Origin: Malus domestica
Taxonomy: Eukaryota > Streptophyta > Magnoliopsida > Rosales > Rosaceae
Reading direction: 5' to 3'
Length of the DNA: 64,000 nucleotides
Assembly (NCBI RefSeq): GCF_042453785.1
Contig: NC_091675.1
Coordinates: 49,982,501 to 50,046,500, forward strand
The notes under the pieces were generated by a model. That model made no database searches. It was not told the DNA's origin and worked only from the letters and a program-made list of their open reading frames with translations. Numbering within the stretch: the stretch's first letter is position 1; every line of letters begins with the position of its first letter. Below, piece after piece: positions 52,626 to 62,985 of this stretch. A program made the position numbers and the translations under genes.

Positions 52626-54924
52626 TGTGACAGCCCGTCCCTAATTTTAAGAATTTTTAAAGTTTTAATAAAGGATTTTACAAAAATGCCCTTTGAGGCA
52701 CGCACATCATTCGAGGTTAATCGTTGTGTCGGGCCATCTAAGATTTGTTTTCTTGACATATCCTCGTAGTACTCGTCGTTACGGACGCGTGGGCGCAGAC
52801 GGTTCGTGATTTGGAGTTATATCGAAGAAGTTATTAACGTTTGAAATTTGGAATTTTAAGGAATTATAATTTTAGTAAAATATAGAAATTCTTTTATTAA
52901 AATTTGGATGGCCCAGATTAAAGGATTTTGAAATGGATGGCTGGGATGAGAAAAATGAAAGTTTTGTGTGGGTGTGTGCGTGGGAAGAACCAGAAAACAG
53001 AAAAGAGGAAGAGAGATTGGGCAAAAACTGCCCAATCGGAGAAGAAGGAGAGAGAGCGAATCAGAGGCAGAGAGGGGAAGAAACTGACCAATCGGAACAG
53101 GGAAAGGAGGAAGGGAGAGAGGGTGAGAAGCGGAGGAAAAGAGGAAATGGGTTGGGGAGAACCCGTGGGTCGTTTCGACCCGGCGGTGCCCACGCCCAAA
53201 TTCGATGGATTTCGTCCAAATTTCCGACGAATTGAGTCAAGGTACCACTCCTAATCATCATCTAGGCCTTCCCTCTTTACGTTTCACCCCAAGAATCATT
53301 GAATTTCGTTGTGATTTCGCGAAGAACACCCCTACGGGTGCCGCGACCCTTTTGTTTAAATTCTCCAAATTTTGAAATGTTTTCTTTCAATTACTAACAC
53401 CTTTAGCATTCCTTTAGGACCTAGAACAAAGCCCAAGAGGTAATTGAGGCGTTGGAACAAGTTTGAAGGTCGAATTGGAAACACCCAAATTCTAGGGTTC
53501 TTCACGGTTTTGGTGAAATTGAAGCACTTCCAGGCCAAATTGGCCTTGGTCTCAGGTATGAAAGTTGTTCTACTCATTGAGATCTTCAAATCTGCAAATT
53601 TTGGTAATTTTTGGAAATAGTTGAATTTTCCGGCGAGCCGGGGGCGGCCAACCGCCACCCGCGGCGGCCCGCGCGGCGGCGCGTGGCCAATGGCCCGCCA
53701 ATGTCATTATTAGCTTGTGATTAAGGTTCTAGGTTCTGTTTTGATAATTGATGGACGTAAATTGAATAATTGAACCTAAGTTGGTTACGATTCGTGGTTA
53801 GATGAAAATGTGAATTGACGATCCGACCGTTGGATCGTCATCAAACTTTGATACGTTGTAATACGTAATATTTGAGGATTATAGGAACTTACGGATTGGG
53901 AATCCGATTTACGGATCTTCTGGAATTGAAGTTGTAAGTTCATAAAATAGAATGTTAACCGTCACTTAGTTTTGGAAATTGACGAAGATCCGACCGTTGG
54001 ATGGTAATGAAATTTTAGGATGTTGTCCTAGAGGTATATTGTGGACCTCTGGAAGTTACGGATTTGAAATCTGAATTGCAGATCATCCGGATCGAACTAC
54101 GTAGTGACGTGTCTTATATAAGTTATGTATTCTATCGGCATAATTTCTGAGGTTGGATTTGATTGTTGTTCTAGGCGCTAATCGTCATGACGCCTTGATG
54201 TACGGTGCTAGGGAGTTGTGGGCGAACTCCAGGTGAGTGGGCAGTTTTGTTTTCGTATTACCTATATACTATTGTTTTTCCCAGAAAAAATGCTTTTATG
54301 CGAAATTATGTTTTGAAAATGCCATGCATAGAATTATTTGGAAAATGTGAATTTCATATGAGTTATATGATTGATATATGATGCATACATGTTGCATGGT
54401 GCTGTGGAGGCACAGGTAAGTCAGGTGAGTTCGTTTATTCATTGAATTGTTGTTGTTGAGATGTTTGAGCTCATAATCTGCACCCTAGGTGTTAGTGCTT
54501 ATATTATTCACCACACCGCACGCTCGCCTTGGATCCAAGTAGGTGGATGTCGTACAGACCATGTGAGGGTTCCGACATGCCAGTCGTACAGACCATTAGA
54601 GGGGTTCCGACTGGTGGGTGACCTTAGATATGCGCGCTGATGATATGATGAGAGAAGCACTAGAGCGTATTTTACACCTTTCATCGTATAGACTACCTTA
54701 CGTAGTTCCGAGTGATGTGCAGAGTAGGGCCGTATAGGTCACTGTGGTGACTCCGGCTTAGTGAGATATTGAGCTATTGAATTAATCGTATAGGACCAAC
54801 TGCAGGGTCTCCGATTGATTCCTTATTTCACCTGATTTATATTTTGATTTATGGCATGACATGTTTTTCTTGAAAAATGTTAAAGATTTGGGATTCAAGC
54901 TTTGAGATTTCATATGGTTATATA

Positions 54925-54967
<43 letters not shown>

Positions 54968-55336
54968 CTGAAAAGTGTTAAAGGTTTGAGATTTGAGCTT
55001 TTTGCTTATATATATGTTATATATATGCTATTTTCTGGGAAAGTATACAGGTTTTACGGTGAGGGGTTATAAATGTTTTAAATGAAAAGTCTTCGAAAAA
55101 CTTTGTTTTACTGACCCACTCAATTTTGTTTTGCGCCCCTCCAGGTTCAAGTTAGCAGAGCTTTGGTGGCCACGAGGAATCCAACGGTGTTCTGACAGAA
55201 TTCACAAAAGTAGGACTCACCCTCGGGTGTGTTATCTTAGTAATTGGAATTTTTTTTAAAGCTTCCGAACTGTGTAAATGGTTACGTCACTCTCACGTGA
55301 CGGCCAGCACGCCCTCCTTCGGGACGGGGTGTGTCA
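52626..55336 (+). repeat. 3' LTR of the gypsy-like element
   Basis: 2711 bp. By eye it differs from the left LTR only by one extra AT unit in the microsatellite. Confidence 0.93.
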
Positions 55337-55503
55337 AAAATTCTGTGAATAAGCCACGAAATATTTGAAGAGAAGTTACTCCACGATCTTTCGAAAGGTT
55401 GGATTTAAAATAAAAATAGGGAATTGATTAGTAGAGAAGCCAAACCCATAGAGTACATAACCCTAATAGGATATAATTTTTTAAAAGAATGGGAAAAAAT
55501 TAA

Positions 55504-55861
55504 GGAGTATAATTCTCTCTCCTCCTTTCACATTTTCCTTTTTATCTTTTTCTCTCTGTAAAACAGGGAAAGAGATTCTTTTCGAATCTCTTCCACCAAA
55601 GCCCATGGATCAAGTGATCCGAACTCTTGAAATTTTGATTAAATGGCTAAAATTATTACAACTTTTAAAAATAGTCTCTGTTTTTAGCTATTTGATCAAA
55701 TTTCAAGGGCCCAAATCACTTAATTCGGGGGCTTTGGTGGAAGATATCATCTTCAAATCTCTTTCCAAAAATCAATACAAGATGTTGACGGGACTTAATC
55801 GTAACCGTTTAAATATGAAGAGAATGAAAGGGAGAGAGATTAGGAGGGAAAATCCTACTCC
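55504..55861. repeat. MITE carrying a second, nested palindromic element
   Basis: The outer ends ggagtataattctctctcctcc and ggagggaaaatcctactcc are inverted; the family relative is at 25180-25362. Inside, 55567-55766 is another palindrome: ggaaagagattc...tcttccaccaaagcc pairs with ggctttggtggaaga...ctctttcc, and cttgaaattttgat pairs with atcaaatttcaag. Confidence 0.6.
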
Positions 55862-56030
55862 AAAAAGTAATTGGATGCGTCATTCGCATTAGGAATTCTT
55901 ATGTACCTGTACTTTCCTTAATTAAGCACATAATAAAATAAAAATCCCCTTAGCCCATAAATATTTTTTCATTAAACCGTACTAGGCACAATATGTGTTT
56001 ACTTATGTTCCTTACCTTAATTGAATTGAA

Positions 56031-56178
56031 GATTTAGTAGTATTCCTTCACTTGTAAGTGAGAGATCTAAATTTGATTATCGCTAAAGGCAAATTTGAAT
56101 CAAATTATTATTAGCCTCTTCAACTTATTCTTTTACTTTATTCGTGCGAATAATATATTATTTGTTCAAAAAAAAAAA
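56031..56178 (+). mobile_element. Degraded SINE
   Basis: It retains attccttcacttgtaagtgagagatctaaatttgattatcg, followed by an A-rich end. It is the most diverged of the copies seen here. Confidence 0.5.
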
Positions 56179-56268
56179 CTAAAGAAAATGGCTTGAAAAT
56201 TTTGAGTTTTAATGATAAGGACAAAATAAAGGGTAAAGTGACAATACCGAGAGCTTAGTTGAAGTTCC
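56179..56268 (+). repeat. Short dispersed repeat, partial copy C
   Basis: It matches copy A (36248-36400) over gaaaatggcttgaaaa and ggacaaaataaagggtaaag. Confidence 0.55.
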
Positions 56269-56429
56269 AAAAAAAAACCCCAATAATTTCCGTTATCACG
56301 TGCCATGCACGTGTACATGTAACCGTTTATTATTCATTTTCCCAGTGAGGATGGGTTTCCTTTCCTTCTCTGAATGGGATTTCGTGTTTCCTACAGCGAG
56401 AGGGATTTATTTCGCTCTGCCTTTTGCAC

Positions 56430-56438
56430 TATAAAAAA
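56430..56438 (+). promoter_or_regulatory. Candidate TATA box of the SRO gene
   Basis: tataaaaaa lies about 360 bases before the ATG and upstream of a CT-rich tract at about 56488-56512, as in many plant core promoters. Confidence 0.5.
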
Positions 56439-56609
56439 CACATCCAAACAACAAATATCCACATCATCGAACCCATTCCAACGGTTCATCTCTCCTCCCG
56501 CTCTCTCTCTCTAAATAATTTTCTTTGGGCCGAAGTAAACAGATACGACAGCCGCATAACCAAGTTTACCCTTTCATACTCGAACTATTCGAACAAAAAG
56601 CGCCCACAC

Positions 56610-56648
56610 ATGAATTACCGAGTTTACCCTTTCATCAGCTCAAACTAA
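56610..56648 (+). CDS. Upstream open reading frame in the SRO 5' leader
   Basis: ATG to TAA, 12 residues (MNYRVYPFISSN), wholly within the presumed 5' UTR and 150 bases before the main ATG. Its sequence agtttaccctttcat is a repeat of one about 50 bases upstream. Translation is not shown. Confidence 0.3.
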   Translation: MNYRVYPFISSN

Positions 56649-56798
56649 AGCACCGCCATAGTGGGGCGTTCTAGTAATTCACACTCCATATTCCGCCCAA
56701 TAAATCCGTACGCCAACGCAAATTTACCTGATTCTACGAGTTTCTTTGAGTTCTGTGAGGCCGTCGCATTAGCTCGAAAGCTCTACGCAGTAGAATCC

Positions 56799-58492
56799 AT
56801 GGCCTCCAGCGCCGCCCCCACCCCCAAGAAAATTGTCCAATCTGTCACCGTTAGGGTACCTCAGGGGATGCTTTCGCCGTCGTCTTCTTCGGCGAGCTCT
56901 AAAAACTTCTGCAATCGGCCCTCCAATCGGATGCACTACCCCTCCAATTTCAAGCGGAGCGCCGCCCCGGCCCGTGTTATGTTCTTCCAGAACGATTCCT
57001 GGAATGACTTGCCGACCCCGATCGTCGAATTTCTGCGTTCGGGTTTCGCGGAGCGGAAGGCGGTCGTCAGCGTTGAAATCGAGGGGTCAACGGTTTTGTT
57101 TGACTTTGTGCGAATGTTGCAGATTGATTTGGGGGCTGGGAGTCAGAGATCGATCGCTTGGATTGACGTGAACGCCAGGCCCTTCTTCCCTAGGGCGTTT
57201 GTCAGCGAGGATTTGGTGGACGGGTCGGATAGTCCCAAGGTCCAAATCAACAAACGGATCAACGTATCGGGTCGGGTATTGGGCAAGAGGCAGACGGAGG
57301 AACGGCCGATGGATGAGGACGAAGTGACGTCGTCAATAAGGCCGCGGAGTTCGGAGTGGCCGAATGTGAGGTTGGTGGGAGAAGCTGAGAGGGTTTGCAC
57401 TGTTTGCAGCAATTTGTTTCTCGCCGGGATGAAGAAGGTTGATCTCGCGGCTGCTGTGACGGCAGTTCATCAGTGCGTTCGGGACGGGCCGTTGGATAAG
57501 GCTCGATTGGAGGTCTTTCAGAAGCAAATTGAGATCACCACGGCGGCTCGGGGCTCGGCCAATGTCATATACGCCTGGTGCGGAGTGTCGGGCAACGATG
57601 TGAAAGGCATTTTGACACATGGGTTCGGCGCACCCAGCAAGGTTTCTGGGCCGCAGTCGCATGGCGTTGGTCTTCATCTTTCGCATTTATCGGTGCCTTT
57701 TCTAAGGTACTTTCATTTGGTGTTTCATTTCCTTTTTTTGGCGGTTTAATTTAAGGGCTTTGAGTTTTTTGAATTGTTGATAATTTGATGTTGTAATGGC
57801 TGAACTCTACAGTGCTGGGCAGTCGGAGCAGGATGATAATGGCGAAAAATATGCTATTTTGTGCCGGGTTATACTAGGCAATGTTGAAAAAATTGAGGCA
57901 GGTTCTAAGCAATGTTACCCTTCTGGTGTGGAATTCGACAACGGTGCAGATGATCCTAAGAATCCTAAGTGGTATGTCATATGGTCTACCAACATGAATA
58001 GACACGTGCTTCCGGAGTGTGTTGTGAGCTACAAATCGAATTATGTGCCAGGTATGTTTCTTCTATGCTTTTTTGTTACATCTGTTTTATTTATGTTATA
58101 TTTTGTTTCATTGATGATATAACTGATTTTGTTTTGTGGATTTTCAGCTCAATCGGTGCGAAGAGCATACCCTGTTGATATGTTAATTTCGAAGATTAAG
58201 AGCTATCTTCCTCCTTCTAAAGTTCAGGAACTTTCCTCTTTGGTATGCGAGTTGAAGGTGAGCAATCTTCCTTTCACTGGTTCAGAATTGTGGTTCATAG
58301 TCTCTCTGTGCATTATAAAATATATGAACAATTAAATGTCATCTAAGAATCAAATGTTTTCGGTATTTCTCAATGTTGCAGGGTGGAAAGCTGGCCAGGG
58401 ATGATTTTGTCAAACAGTGTAGATCAGTTACCGGAGAGCAATTGATGGCATCTGCTCTTAACGACTTGCGTCTCCAGAAGCAAGGTTCTTAG
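56799..58492 (+). CDS. Inactive PARP-like SRO protein (RCD1 type: WWE, PARP-like, RST)
   Basis: Exons 56799-57706, 57813-58051, 58148-58257 and 58382-58492 are in phase and give 455 residues. The frame is open upstream to 56661 but that codon is GTG; ATGGCC at 56799 is the first ATG in frame. The WWE domain spans about residues 59-131 (RVMFFQNDSWNDLP...SIAWIDVNARPFFP), aligning with RCD1. The PARP-like domain is about 225-385 (ARLEVFQKQIEITTAARGSANVIYAW, HGVGLHLS, YAILCRVILGNVEKI). The C-terminal RST domain is about 390-455 (PVDMLISKIKSYLPPSKVQEL). The catalytic histidine position of active PARPs is not seen, as in plant SROs. Known role: nuclear hubs binding stress transcription factors through RST and controlling oxidative, salt and developmental responses. 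It is shorter than RCD1/SRO1 (about 590); which SRO it corresponds to is uncertain. Confidence 0.88.
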
Positions 58493-61068
58493 GTTTTGTT
58501 TTGCTAGGAGGCATATATAAATGTGTTGTCATGGTCTTTACAATTGATGGAACCATGTTTGACCGCTTTGTTAATGTCTACTAGGATTAGGGTGAAATGC
58601 CCAACCATACAAACGAGCAAAAACTATGTGTGAAAATGCCCAACCATATCACACATATAGCGAATATGCTTCCGGTTTAGTTTGTTTTTAAAAAAAAAAG
58701 GCAGTGTTCATTGTCTGTTAGTACTTGTGTTTTCTTGGCATGTAATTCAACAAAGAGCGTTCCTACATCTTTTGTACTTAGTAGTTACACCTTTTAGCTA
58801 TGAAGCTGGCATTGAGGTTGAGACTGGTTTTTCTATATCAAAGGTTGTACGGAAATTTAAACGTTGTCAAGTATGACACTTGGTGGGCCTGTGTTTGTGA
58901 ATGCTTGTACAGCTTATGCTCATGTGCGTGTATTTGTGTGGTGAACCATGTCTGCTGTTACAAAATTGCTGTAAAAGTTCTTTATGTTGATTCACAATTT
59001 GGAATGGCATCTTCTTACGATATTCTCTTTCATTGAAGAAGGTTGTGTTTTTGTGTGTGTGTGTGGGGCTGTGTGGGTGCCTCGCGAGCGTTTTAAATTC
59101 AACAAATGAGTATTAAGATTTTGGGAGAATTTGTTCTATCACTAATTCAAAGAAGTAGATTATTAGGAGAGTCATCCCACTGACCTCTATGTTGACATCA
59201 GTTTTACATGGGTCAGTGTTTACAGCTTTTGGTTGCTTCTATATTAGGACCTTGTGTCTGGGTATTAAGATTAAGCACATTGTATTAGAGTAAACTGAGA
59301 CTTCAATTAGAGGTTCAGTTGCTCCAGTCAGATACAGAATTTGAAAAGATTATTCGAGTAACTTATCAAGCAGATCAGAAGATCAAATGTAGATTGTTCT
59401 CAAGGGAGGGTTTACGTGCTAGTTAAGATACACTGAAGTATTTTGTTTACATTAACTTGTATTGTTTGTGGTATGCGCCTGGATCTGTTATGACGACTTA
59501 TGTGGAAGTTTACTTTTAAGCAGAAAGAGTGCATCAATCAGACTTCGGTTGCTTGACATGGATGGCTGAAAGTGTATTGTCATGTAAGTCAAGCCATCTA
59601 AAATGTATCGTTGCATGCACTGACCTTCTAAAATGTCTCGTTCCCATCACAAGTGTGCAGTGATGTAGCAACTGGTGTGGCATGGTTTTGTGGATCAATA
59701 AATGTAGATTACATTCGTGGAAGGCGAGGTGAACTCCTCCAAATCTTCAACGTGAACTGTGAGTATTTATTTTAATGATCGTTATCCAGCAATTCTGTTT
59801 ATGGTTTTGTTAATTGATAGTATATCAGGCGTGCTCTGTGATTTTATTATTTGATGTGTTGCTCAGAAAGAAAGCAAGCTATTTTAAATCAGCGAGGGCC
59901 GAGGGGTGGTAGACAATTTTGTGAGAGTATATTTGTTCAGTAGGTTTCCATAAAGACTTTTTATTGTTAGTATTACAGTTGTGCAGAAACATGTGCTGTG
60001 CCGCAGCTTTCAAGCTGCGCATATGTTTTAGAGCGGCTTACCGGTCCCAATCCCAATCTCTTTGTCCATCTGGGTGAAACAGATTTCGCAGCTGGTGGAG
60101 GAAACCTAAGTTCAGAGTCTTCAGACCCCAATCCAGTCGACTTTGAATGTGCAGCCTAATTCCGAATGAAACTGTTGTCATCATGTAAATGTTGTCTAAA
60201 GCCGGTAAGTGCTATAACAGGAGTGAAAAATGTATATGTGAGGATATCATTTCCTGAAAGATATGGGGATTTTGTTGATGTCCTCAGTTACAAATTTTTT
60301 TTTTGAGAAGGAACATGGAAAACAGAGCAAAAGGGTAACCATGCCGCAGAACCCAATCAGCCCAGGCTCGCACCATAAACAAGCCAGCATGAAGGATAAT
60401 AAAATAAAGAAGCAACTGCAGGAGGACCAAGCAATCTACAGAGAAGGAGCAATGCTGATAAATCGAAACCCGGCCAATTATTTTACGGTCAGGGAGAACA
60501 TAAGTCCGACAATCCACAGGTGATAATCGGCTGCTCATCCCCAGTTTGATCCCAGTATGGTTTCTGTTGGTTGTTGAGGCCGTGACGTGTATCTGGTTCT
60601 GGAAAAACAAAGTCGCGTACCTCTTGGCGAGTTATGGAGTTGATCATTTTGAGAACCGCGGTGACTTGAGGGGCTCGATTGTTTCTGTAGGAATCATTTG
60701 GGTTCTGACAATTCTTAGTAATCTTAAACTTTCTTTTGGGTTCTGAAATTTCTTGGTAATCTTAAACTTCCTCGTCGAAATGGAATATATTTTGTTCTCG
60801 GGCTTTAGAGGAATGAGAATCCTGTCTGCGAATCAAAAGGTTGAAGGAGTTCAATTACCAAGAAATTTCTCTGTTCATCAACATGAAGGCCGTTAAGGCT
60901 GGAATTCTCGCCCCCCACTCCAGTTGAAATCCGAAGTTTCATAATGTCCAAACAAATAAGTGCAAATTCTGACGATTCATTTTAAACAAGTAAATGTTAA
61001 TTTAAATTAAACGAACTGAAAACATGAATTAATTGGGGTAAATAAGAAGCTCTACTGACTGAGACCGA
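58493..61068. other. Intergenic, between convergent SRO and PSRP6
   Basis: It includes the SRO 3' UTR. The part around 60300-60520, more GC-balanced than its surroundings, could be an old repeat. No gene is supported. Confidence 0.4.
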
Positions 61069-61428
61069 CTACTCAGCAGAGGAGGGCTCTTCCGGAGAAG
61101 ATGCGGAAGCGGAAGCAGCTTCGTCGGCACTAGAGAGCAAGGTCCACTCTGCAGGGAGAGGAGGCAGGGAAGCGTACACAGTGGGCTTGCGTTTAACGTC
61201 CCACGGCTGCGTTTTACGTGGCCGAGTCTTCCGGTGGTGCGCAGTCGCCTTCTTCTGTGGCCTTGACGAGCACTCTATCACCAACCCACCACCACCACCA
61301 CCATTACCGGTGGTTGAGCCGTGCCATGGGGCTGAATTGGTCACTCCAAACGACGTCATCGCAGGTGGGTTCTTCACGGCCACACCCACCGGCACCAAAT
61401 GAGACCCCAACACAGCTGACACTGACAT
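61069..61428 (-). CDS. PSRP6: Plastid-specific ribosomal protein 6 (50S subunit, cL38)
   Basis: A single exon of 119 residues. The N-terminus MSVSAVLGSHLVPVGVAV is a Ser/Val-rich plastid transit peptide. A glycine run leads to the mature signature VIECSSRPQKKATAHHRK, TRPRKTQPWDVKRKPTVYA and LPPLPAEWTLL, which I recognise from Arabidopsis PSRP6 (At5g17870). The acidic Ser/Glu/Ala tail is also typical. Known role: a small structural protein of the chloroplast large ribosomal subunit, nuclear encoded and imported. I chose ATG 61428 because family members begin MSVSA; an in-frame ATG at 61500 would add 24 residues (MGSSFLNVIPRG...). Confidence 0.92.
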   Translation of the reverse strand: MSVSAVLGSHLVPVGVAVKNPPAMTSFGVTNSAPWHGSTTGNGGGGGGLVIECSSRPQKKATAHHRKTRPRKTQPWDVKRKPTVYASLPPLPAEWTLLSSADEAASASASSPEEPSSAE

Positions 61429-61941
61429 CTTCGCTTGCTCTTGCTTGGCTCCTCCTCTGTTGGTTCCTCTGGGGATAACGTTGAGGAATGAGGATCCCAT
61501 ATTGTGAAGTCCATGTACCCCTTATTATTAGAATAGACTTTCTCCTCTTCCCTCCCTTCTTATTCCCTCCCTTCTTATTTAAACAATTACGATTGAGTTA
61601 CGTCAACGTTTTATTTTAAATTTTTTATATAAAAAAAAAGACAAAAAAAAAAAGAAAGTGTGATAAGAGAAGACTATAAAAGAATGAGAGAGAATCATAT
61701 TCCATTATTAGATAAGTGGATCCCACTCCTAAAGCATATCATCATACAACACAATATTATAGAGTTTTGACATAATAACTATATTGATGTACGACTTTCA
61801 TATTCAAAGACGACATTGATAAAATTTTTAGTAGTGCTATATTTACTATTCATTTCTACTATTATATTATATGTATCATCTTCTTAATAAAAGTAGAATC
61901 CGTCAATGTGTGTGAGTTTTTTCTCTATTAGAAAGATAATA
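61429..61941. other. PSRP6 upstream region
   Basis: Pyrimidine/purine-rich sequence close to the start, A tracts at about 61630-61660, then AT-rich sequence up to the fold-back element. A TATA-like taaataag on the minus strand near 61577 is a weak promoter candidate. Confidence 0.35.
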
Positions 61942-62969
61942 GGCTAAATAGCCAAAAAGGTCTTTGAGATTTGCATAATTCATCACCTTGGTCCCTAACA
62001 TTTCAAAACGATAAAGGTGGTCCCTGAGATTGTCCACCATCCATCATTTTGGTCATTCCGTTAAAAACTCTATTAAGTGTCCCGGAGCTCTTGGCCGGAA
62101 GTTTGAGCAATTTTCAAAACTTTGTAACTCAACCATTTCTTAACCAAATTCGACCCATATTATATCAAAATAAAGATAGGAAAGTGTAGAATAAGATTAT
62201 ACCTATTTAAAAGCCCAATGGTTGCCGGAGATGGCCTAAAAAGAGCCTCAAAGTTGACTGTTCCGAGGGAAAATTGGACAACTCGCCGGAAACTGGGTAA
62301 AATTTAAACGTTCATAACTTCTTCAATACTCAAGGAAATCAAGTGATTCAAAAATGAAAATCATAGTTCTCGACAAGATGAAGAGAATGATACCTTTTAA
62401 GACGCTAAATCATTGTGGTTTGGCCGGAAAAATGCTTGAAAGTGGCTAACTCGAGACCAAGACAGCCACTTTTGAGCTGCTTTTCGGCCAAAACATGGCG
62501 AGTTAGCCATCTAAAAAGGTACTATTCTCTTTGCCTCGTCGAGAACTATGATTTTCGTTTTTGAATTACTTGATTTCGTTGATTATTGAAGAAGTTATGA
62601 ACGTTTAAAGTTTACCCAGTTTCCGGCGAATTTTCAAGTTTTTTCTCGGACCAGTCAACTTTGAGGCTATTTTCTGGCAATCTCTGGCAACCCTTGGGCT
62701 TCCAAATAATATAATCTTATCTTACACTTTCCTATCTTCATTTATATATATTATGGGTCGAATTTGGTTAAAAAATGATTGAGTTACGAAGTTTTGAAAA
62801 TTGCCCAAACTTCTGACCAAGAGCTCTGGGACACTTAACGGAGTTTTTAACGGAAGGACCAAATTGATGGATGGTGGACAATCTTAAGGACCACTTTTAT
62901 CATTTTGAAATGTTAGGGACTAAAGTGATGAGTTATACAAATTTCAGAGACCATTTTGGCTATTTAGCC
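61942..62969. mobile_element. Fold-back Mutator-like element with 9-bp target duplication
   Basis: 1028 bp. The termini are ggctaaatagcc and ggctatttagcc. The direct repeat aagataata lies at 61933-61941 and 62970-62978. Nearly the whole element is inverted: agattgtccaccatc, gagctcttggccggaag, accatttcttaaccaaattcg and agaactatgattttc each recur as complements in the other half. Only about 50 central bases are unpaired. No transposase frame is seen. It is a larger relative of 14001-14368. Confidence 0.88.
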
Positions 62970-62985
62970 AAGATAATATAAATGA

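Larger units (their letters stand above)
46119..55336 (+). mobile_element. Ty3/gypsy-like LTR retrotransposon, structurally complete, interior decayed
   Basis: LTRs begin TGTGACAGCCCGTCCC and end GGGACGGGGTGTGTCA. The 5-bp target duplication aaaat sits at 46114-46118 and 55337-55341. The primer site tggtatcagagcc (tRNA-iMet) follows the left LTR after two bases, and a purine-rich aaggtgggtaga precedes the right LTR. The 3.8-kb interior carries plus-strand traces of gag, reverse transcriptase, RNase H ([21 protein letters not shown]) and integrase, in gypsy order. It is interrupted many times, so it encodes no working protein. It lies between the 5' ends of the KH pseudogene and the SRO gene. 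Confidence 0.92.

Noticed and set aside
60284-60610. 108-codon minus-strand frame with hydrophobic stretches
   Set aside because: No family match, no start context; more likely residue of an old repeat.
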